DNA of 10,542 nt from an uncultured Collinsella sp. (lineage in GTDB: Bacteria > Actinomycetota > Coriobacteriia > Coriobacteriales > Coriobacteriaceae), in the NCBI GenBank assembly GCA_958429225.1, contig CAUAJB010000066.1:1-10542 (forward strand). The letters are read 5' to 3'. This document shows positions 6,603 through 10,542 of the stretch, piece after piece. Within the stretch, counting starts at the first letter, position 1. Each line of letters starts with the position of its first letter. A program made the translations under genes and the position numbers. The notes under the pieces are model-generated. The model had not been told where the DNA came from and did not search any database. It saw only the letters and a program-made list of their open reading frames with translations.

Positions 6603-6998
6603 GTTGCCTTTGTGGAAGAGGTTTTTGATGACGGAGGGGATGCTCTTGGCGCCCTTGGCCGTCACATCGATAAAGTCGGGCGAGCGCACGAGCTTATCCT
6701 CGTCGACGTACTTGCGGACCGCGCGCAACGTCTCTTTGTCGTCGCGAGTCGAAAACGTAAAGTGACCGTTGTCCTTGGTGAAGATGGCAAAACGCGTAAT
6801 CTTCTTGGTGCCGCGCAAAACCTCGGCGGCAATATAGTCGACCTCATCCCACGGGATCTGAATATAATCCTCGGGATTGCGCTCGTTATAGTACTCAAAC
6901 GCCTTATTGCCCACCATTACGTTACCGTGACTGGTAAGCCCCATCAGGCAGGTTGCCGGCGTTGCCAGATCGACCGTGCTGTTCTGAGATTGCGCCAT
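6600..6998 (-). CDS. manO: ManO-like protein of the DUF956 family, linked to mannose PTS
   Basis: A 132-residue soluble protein, close to the usual size of DUF956 proteins encoded last in mannose PTS operons of lactic acid bacteria. Features typical of the family include YIQIPWDEVDYI, RFAIFTKDNGHFTFSTRD, LRAVRKYV and the C-terminal IDVTAKGAKSI. Its precise role is not established. A regulatory or accessory role in the man operon is usually assumed from its position. The ATG at 6998 is chosen because GGAGGG at 7009-7014 stands 10 nt upstream and the family begins here. The frame stays open to 7049, but that extension crosses the terminator-like hairpin. It lies 120 nt after the EIID stop, a much wider gap than between the PTS genes, with that hairpin in between. 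Confidence 0.88.
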   Translation of the reverse strand: MAQSQNSTVDLATPATCLMGLTSHGNVMVGNKAFEYYNERNPEDYIQIPWDEVDYIAAEVLRGTKKITRFAIFTKDNGHFTFSTRDDKETLRAVRKYVDEDKLVRSPDFIDVTAKGAKSIPSVIKNLFHKGN

Positions 6999-7016
6999 GC
7001 GCGCCTCGCCCTCCAA

Positions 7017-7062
7017 ATAAAACAATCGGACCGCATCCAGTGTACCCACCGGGTGCGGTCCG
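7017..7062 (-). terminator. Internal terminator or attenuator between EIID and ManO
   Basis: In the - strand transcript, arms 7051-7062 and 7027-7038 pair over 12 bp with one T-G wobble. After one mismatch, three more pairs form around a 4-nt loop. ATTGTTTTATTT follows directly, and the manO ribosome binding site comes right after it. The position suggests partial termination that lowers ManO relative to the transporter. Which factor, if any, controls it is not visible. Confidence 0.7.
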
Positions 7063-7118
7063 TTTCAATGGCTCAAAAGCCCTTGCCTAGCAATTCTCGG
7101 TCTTAAGCCGAAACGTGC

Positions 7119-8039
7119 TTACATGAAGCCGCAGACGCGACCGATGATGCCGACGGCGAAGAGAGCCAGGATGATGACGATCGGGCTGACCTTCTTCTTG
7201 AGGAGCTTGCAGACCAGCAGGGTCAGGCACACGGCGGCAAGGCCGGGGATGAGCTGATCGAGGTTGGCCTGAAGCGTGGTGACCTTCACCTGATCAAGGG
7301 CGTTAGCACCGATGGAGTTATACATCGTCAGTGCTTCCTTGACACCCTCAGAACCGGAGGGCAGGTTAGCCCAGTCGATAAAGGCGCCAGCAGACTGCGT
7401 GACCTTGGAGACGACCGGGGTGAAGGAGATGGACACCCAGCGCTCGACCAGGGCGCCGATGATGAACATACCCAGGATGGAAGCACCCTCGGTGACCTTG
7501 CCCATCAGACCGCCGGAGAGGTCCTTGGCGATGGAGGAGCCGACCTTGTAGCCAAACTCCTGCGTGTACCACAGGAAGGCGTAACGGATGATGTTCCACG
7601 CGAAGAAGAACAGCAGCGGACCGGCGATGCTGCCGGACAGGGCCAGGGAAGCGCCCAGAGCGCCCAGAATCGGGCGAAGGGTGAACCAGAAGGCGGGGTC
7701 GCCGACGCCGGCGAGCGGGCCCATCATACCGACCTTGACGCCCTGAATGGCGACGTCGTCAATCGGAGCACCGTTGGCGCGCTCCTCCTCGAGAGCGAGG
7801 GTGACGCCAATGACGGGGGCGGAAACATAGGGGTGGGTGTTATAGAACTCCAGGTGGCGCTTAAGAGCGGCAATCTGGTCATCCTTGTTGGTGTAGAGCT
7901 TCTTGATCGCAGGGATCATTGCGAAGCACCAGCCGCCGTTCTGCATACGCTCGTAGTTCCACGAGCCCTGAAGGAACTGATGACGGAAGCAAACCTTCTT
8001 GCGGTCAGCCTTGGTGAGCTGAATCTTGTTCTCTGCCAT
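7119..8039 (-). CDS. manZ: PTS mannose/glucose transporter subunit IID
   Basis: Membrane subunit that, together with IIC, forms the sugar channel of the mannose-family phosphotransferase system. The 306-residue product begins MAENKIQLTKADRKKV and contains FLQGSWNYERMQN, GVTLALEEERANG, GPLAGVGDPAFWFTLRPIL and SGSIAGPLLFFFAWN, all typical of IID. The last 40 residues include KKKVSPIVIILALFAVGI. An inserted loop at about 208-256 (GAFIDWANLPSG, Trp223) resembles the extracellular region found in the Firmicutes mannose/glucose IID subgroup that class IIa bacteriocins target. The ATG at 8039 is chosen because GGGAG at 8048-8052 lies 8 nt upstream; a GTG at 8048 falls inside that site. The IIC stop is 16 nt away and its TAG lies within the extended AGGAGGGGAG site, so translation is probably coupled. 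Confidence 0.95.
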   Translation of the reverse strand: MAENKIQLTKADRKKVCFRHQFLQGSWNYERMQNGGWCFAMIPAIKKLYTNKDDQIAALKRHLEFYNTHPYVSAPVIGVTLALEEERANGAPIDDVAIQGVKVGMMGPLAGVGDPAFWFTLRPILGALGASLALSGSIAGPLLFFFAWNIIRYAFLWYTQEFGYKVGSSIAKDLSGGLMGKVTEGASILGMFIIGALVERWVSISFTPVVSKVTQSAGAFIDWANLPSGSEGVKEALTMYNSIGANALDQVKVTTLQANLDQLIPGLAAVCLTLLVCKLLKKKVSPIVIILALFAVGIIGRVCGFM

Positions 8040-8055
8040 ATGTATCACTCCCCTC

Positions 8056-8874
8056 CTACTCGTAATCGTTCAGAATGTCGCCGAGCGGGTCACCGGAGCC
8101 ACCACTCATGCCGCCACCCTGCTTGGCCAGATCCTTAAGGCCAAGGTAGATGAGGGCAAGGGAGATGCCGATGAGGCCAAGGGCGATCAGCGTGAGCTGA
8201 GGGATGGCAGCAAGGACAAAGCCAAGGATGAAGAACGGCCAGGTCTCCTTGGTGGCCATCATGTTGATGACCATGGCGTAACCGACGGAAGCGACCATGC
8301 CGCCGCCGACAGCCATGCCGCCGGACAGCCAGTCAGGCATAGCGTTAAGCGCGTTGGTAACAGCCTCGGCCGGGATGATGCACAGAAGCACTGCCGGGAT
8401 GGCGATGCGAAGGCCCTGCATGAGGATGGCAGCGTACTGCCAGCGCTCGATACCGGAGAAGTCGCCCTTCTCGGCGCAACCGTCCATGGCGTGAGCGATA
8501 GCGGTGGCCAGGGTACGGCAGATCATGGTCAGGAACAGACCAGCGACCGACAGCGGAACGGCGACGGCGATGGCGGCGGTAACGGCCTTGGCCGAATCGG
8601 TGGCGCCACCGTTGAGGGCGAGCACCATGATGATCGAAGAAGCGACCGAGGCCAGAGCGGCGTCAGGCGCGACAGCGGCGCCGACGTTAGCCCAGCCAAG
8701 GGCCATCATCTGGAGCGAACCGCCCAGGAGGATGCCCTCCTGAAGGTGACCGGTTACGAGACCGATAAGCGTGCATGCCACGAGCGGCTGATGGAACTGG
8801 AACTCATCCAGAATGCCTTCCATACCGGCAAGCAACGCGACAATCGCAACAAGCAGAATAGTGATTGCAGACAT
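8056..8874 (-). CDS. manY: PTS mannose/glucose transporter subunit IIC
   Basis: A 272-residue polytopic membrane protein, partner of IID in the transport channel. The N-terminal helix runs into GILDEFQFHQPLV (20-32, with the family His28), then LIGLVTGHLQEGILLGG, ALGWANVGAAVAPDAALAS and several long hydrophobic segments up to about 250. A short Gly-rich hydrophilic C-terminus (GGGMSGGSGDPLG) follows. The FQFHQPL and GWANVGAAVAPD blocks are those of glucose/mannose-type IIC rather than sorbose or N-acetylgalactosamine types. The start ATG has AAGGAGGG 8 nt upstream (8883-8890). It follows the IIAB stop by 18 nt in the same operon. The substrate is inferred; mannose, glucose and related hexoses are all possible. 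Confidence 0.95.
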   Translation of the reverse strand: MSAITILLVAIVALLAGMEGILDEFQFHQPLVACTLIGLVTGHLQEGILLGGSLQMMALGWANVGAAVAPDAALASVASSIIMVLALNGGATDSAKAVTAAIAVAVPLSVAGLFLTMICRTLATAIAHAMDGCAEKGDFSGIERWQYAAILMQGLRIAIPAVLLCIIPAEAVTNALNAMPDWLSGGMAVGGGMVASVGYAMVINMMATKETWPFFILGFVLAAIPQLTLIALGLIGISLALIYLGLKDLAKQGGGMSGGSGDPLGDILNDYE

Positions 8875-8892
8875 GTATCGGACCCTCCTTTA

Positions 8893-9882
8893 CTATGCTT
8901 GAGCGGCCAGTTCGGCCTTAGCTTTCTTCAACATGGCGTCGAGATCCTCGGAGGAATCCGAAGGAACCTTGCGGACCTCGAACTTGACGCCCTTGGCCTT
9001 GAGAGCCTCGAGAGTCTTAACGTCGTCATCGCCCATAGCGACGGCGTTGGTGACGACGACCTTGCCCTTGGAGTGAGCCATGGAACCGATGTTGACTTCC
9101 TTGATGTCGACGCCGGCCTCGATGGCCTTGAGCAGATCCTGCGGGTTCTCGAAGAGCAGCATGGCCTTGGTGTCACCAAAGCGCGTGTCCTTGACGACCT
9201 CGGCCATCTTCTTGATGGGCACGACGTTGGCATGGACTCCCGGAGGGGCAGCCTGCTCGATCATGGTCTTACGGAGCTCGTCGTGAGCAACGCCGTCGGA
9301 AACCACGATAATGCGGTTGGGGTTGATCTGCTTGGTCCACGTGGTGGCCACCTGACCATGAAGCAGACGGGTGTCGATACGGACATGGGCAATCTTGATG
9401 TGCCCATCGCCGATGACCGTTCCCGGAGGAATGGCGCCTGCAGGAGCAGCGGCGGCCGCAGCCGGCTTCTTCTCCTCGGGCTCCAGAGACTCGGGCTTGA
9501 CGCGCACGCCAGCCTTAGCCTCAGTCACGAGATGTTTTGCGATCGCATGTGCAGTGTTCTTTGCGTCAAAGCGCTGCGAATATGCCTCGATGAGCATAGG
9601 CAGGTTGACACCGGTGACGATAGCCCAGGAATCGTGGCCCTCGATGAGCCCGCTGATCTGGTTGAACGGCGTGCCGCCCCACAGATCAACGAGGAAGAGC
9701 ACCTGCTCCTGGTCCTCGAAGGAAGCGACTGCTTCCTCGACCTTGGCACGGAAGTCGTCGGGGCCCATGCTCGGCTCGAGCGAGACCACGGCAACAGACG
9801 GCTGATCGCCAAAGACCATCGAGCCCGTCTGCTTGATTCCAGCTGCCAAGTCCCCGTGGCTAGCAAGAACAATACTTACCAT
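8893..9882 (-). CDS. manX: PTS mannose/glucose subunit IIAB (fused IIA and IIB domains)
   Basis: Cytoplasmic phosphocarrier that takes phosphate from HPr and passes it to the incoming sugar at the IIC-IID channel. The IIA domain (1 to about 128) begins MVSIVLASHGDLAAG, with the phosphorylated His9 and a DLWGGTPFN block. A flexible Ala/Pro/Glu-rich linker (about 129-160, six Ala in a row) follows. The IIB domain (161-329) has RIDTRLLHGQV with the phosphorylated His175. Both active histidines are intact. The ATG at 9882 is preferred over the GTG at 9885 because AAGGAGG (9890-9896) lies 7 nt before the ATG but only 4 nt before the GTG. It is the first gene of the operon, so the control region is directly upstream. 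In the order IIAB, IIC, IID, ManO the operon matches the manLMN-manO arrangement of streptococci. Confidence 0.96.
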   Translation of the reverse strand: MVSIVLASHGDLAAGIKQTGSMVFGDQPSVAVVSLEPSMGPDDFRAKVEEAVASFEDQEQVLFLVDLWGGTPFNQISGLIEGHDSWAIVTGVNLPMLIEAYSQRFDAKNTAHAIAKHLVTEAKAGVRVKPESLEPEEKKPAAAAAAPAGAIPPGTVIGDGHIKIAHVRIDTRLLHGQVATTWTKQINPNRIIVVSDGVAHDELRKTMIEQAAPPGVHANVVPIKKMAEVVKDTRFGDTKAMLLFENPQDLLKAIEAGVDIKEVNIGSMAHSKGKVVVTNAVAMGDDDVKTLEALKAKGVKFEVRKVPSDSSEDLDAMLKKAKAELAAQA

Positions 9883-9952
9883 CACATAACCTCCTTTTTG
9901 TCTACGTATTTCCTACACGACATGAAAGGAGTATACCTGTTTGGATTGTGGA

Positions 9953-9981
9953 ATTATAGCTAAATTCGCAAAAGGTTGCAT
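9953..9981 (-). promoter_or_regulatory. Candidate sigma-70-type promoter of the man operon
   Basis: The - strand carries a perfect TATAAT at 9953-9958. The hexamer 17 nt upstream, ATGCAA (9976-9981), is a weak -35 match, so activation may be needed. Transcription from here would give a leader of roughly 65 nt. A second -10-like box, TATACT at 9930-9935, would give a leader of about 40 nt. Which one is used cannot be decided from sequence. Confidence 0.5.
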
Positions 9982-9983
9982 TA

Positions 9984-9994
9984 TTTGTTTAAAC
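9984..9994. repeat. TTTGTTTAAAC repeat, copy 1 (candidate operator)
   Basis: An 11-base direct repeat shared with 10145-10155, containing the 8-bp palindrome GTTTAAAC. This copy lies just upstream of the candidate -35 of the man promoter, where an activator or repressor could act. The binding protein is unknown. Confidence 0.4.
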
Positions 9995-10144
9995 GTCTAA
10001 GTTTGTTACAAATTGATTACGTTGCCGGTTTACAGCTCATTGCCTGCTAAAACGTGATTTGTGATTACTTTCAAAGACATATAAAGGTGCACTGTTCGTT
10101 AAGACCGCTTTTAGGTGGATCCCAATGCGTCTGCGTGCCACCAT

Positions 10145-10155
10145 TTTGTTTAAAC
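10145..10155. repeat. TTTGTTTAAAC repeat, copy 2 (candidate operator)
   Basis: Second copy, 161 bp from the first; the palindrome extends here to TGTTTAAACA (10147-10156). A looser relative, TGTTTAGAAC, starts at 10185. In AT-rich DNA such matches can arise by chance, so confidence is limited. Confidence 0.35.
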
Positions 10156-10218
10156 AGACATGACTTGACTAACCGAAGCAAATATGTTTAGAACTCTAGC
10201 CCATGTAGTCATTGGATG

Positions 10219-10542
10219 TTAGGCGATGTGGAGAGGGTTGGCGGCGTCGACGGCATCGGGGGCGTCGGAGAGGCCGTCAGGAGCAGCGTCTGCCGGGTCC
10301 TCGTCGGGGGTCTCGATCTGTTTGATCATTACCTCTTGGCCCTGCAGCAAATAGGTCTCGCCGCTACCGCAATGGGGACAGGTCTTGCCGTGCTCGACCG
10401 TCGCGTAGTCGCAGCCGCACGCCTCGCAATGTGTCACGGCCTCGACGGGCTCCACGATAAGCTCCGCGCCCTCGGTGATAGGCTTTTTATCTGCTGCCCA
10501 GCGCCAAGCGTCGAGCAGCAAGTCGGGAACGACGCCCGAGAC
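10219..10542 (-). CDS. hypA: HypA, nickel chaperone for [NiFe]-hydrogenase maturation (3' part only)
   Basis: The visible 107 residues are the C-terminal part of HypA, which delivers nickel to hydrogenase precursors together with HypB. The fragment begins SGVVPDLLLDAWRWA, continues with EGAELIVEPVEAVTHC, and carries the zinc-binding pairs CEAC (Cys39, Cys42) and CPHC (Cys55, Cys58), followed by YLLQGQEVMIKQIE, the usual end of the fold. A further acidic, Ala/Asp-rich tail of about 30 residues extends past the usual HypA end. The frame is open to the window edge, and the N-terminus with the nickel-binding Met-His should lie beyond it. The internal TTG at 10519-10521 is not the start. It implies that the organism makes a [NiFe] hydrogenase. 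No functional link to the PTS operon is visible. Confidence 0.88.
   Translation of the reverse strand, partial: VSGVVPDLLLDAWRWAADKKPITEGAELIVEPVEAVTHCEACGCDYATVEHGKTCPHCGSGETYLLQGQEVMIKQIETPDEDPADAAPDGLSDAPDAVDAANPLHIA

Larger units (their letters stand above)
9883..10218 (-). other. AT-rich control region upstream of the man operon
   Basis: About 335 nt without a gene on either strand. It is clearly richer in A and T than the flanking coding DNA. It separates the hypA stop from manX, both on the - strand, so it should hold both the hypA 3' end and the man promoter. Visible content: two -10-like boxes near manX, two copies of an 11-mer with a GTTTAAAC core, a repeated TGATTAC (10014-10020 and 10062-10068), and a weak 5-bp stem (10114-10118 with 10138-10142). 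No clear intrinsic terminator for hypA was found. Confidence 0.6.

Noticed and set aside
6999..7049. N-terminal extension of ManO to 7049
   Set aside because: It would be translated through the terminator-like hairpin, lacks a ribosome binding site, and the DUF956 family starts at the MAQSQ methionine.
8026..9963. 645-residue open frame on the + strand opposite the PTS genes
   Set aside because: It mirrors the IIC and IIAB genes, its composition is the complement pattern of GC-rich coding DNA, and it has no recognisable motif or ribosome binding site.
10125..10146. Sigma-54 promoter (TGGCACG on the - strand) for the man operon, as in Firmicutes levanase/mannose systems
   Set aside because: The GC of the -12 element is one base out of the strict spacing and the TTGC core is absent; the site is also about 250 bp from the gene.
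1..10542. CRISPR array, insertion sequence, transposase or integrase
   Set aside because: No regularly spaced repeats with unique spacers, and no open frame with recombinase or transposase motifs; the only mobile-element trace is the duplicated tRNA end.

Overview
The window looks like chromosome of a GC-rich actinobacterium of the class Coriobacteriia, most likely Collinsella or a close relative. This is inferred from three things: the actinobacterial order phosphatase, rodA, pbpA, pknB; a gut-Firmicutes-type mannose/glucose PTS; and high-GC codon use. No rRNA or marker gene is present to settle the genus.

Left part (1-6200, + strand) is a cell-wall growth and signalling cluster. It holds a PP2C phosphatase cut by the window edge, a single ORF fusing a RodA/FtsW-type SEDS glycan polymerase to a class B penicillin-binding transpeptidase, and a PknB-type Ser/Thr kinase with four PASTA domains. 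A strong intrinsic terminator closes the cluster. In mycobacteria the same functions are encoded in the order pstP-rodA-pbpA-pknA-pknB. Here rodA and pbpA are one gene and only one kinase follows. Kinase and phosphatase would form a reversible switch sensing wall fragments, with the fused synthase as a plausible target.

Middle part (6200-6600) carries tRNA-Arg(CCT) on the - strand. Downstream of it lies a mosaic: a second copy of the tRNA 3' end, an inverted tRNA fragment, and two different terminator hairpins. It looks like a scarred integration site. Next to it is a 56-nt nested inverted repeat that includes the manO stop codon and can fold in two exclusive ways.

Right part (6600-9882, - strand) is a mannose-family PTS operon, transcribed in the order EIIAB, EIIC, EIID, ManO (DUF956). 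A long hairpin with a T-rich tail lies between EIID and ManO and probably lowers ManO expression. An AT-rich control region of about 335 bp precedes EIIAB. Beyond it, running off the right edge on the - strand, is the 3' part of hypA, a nickel chaperone for [NiFe]-hydrogenase maturation.

Most of the window is recognisable biology. The points best worth a second look are the SEDS-PBP fusion, the tRNA-derived mosaic, and the switch-like repeat and internal terminator around manO. No complete, previously undescribed system was found.
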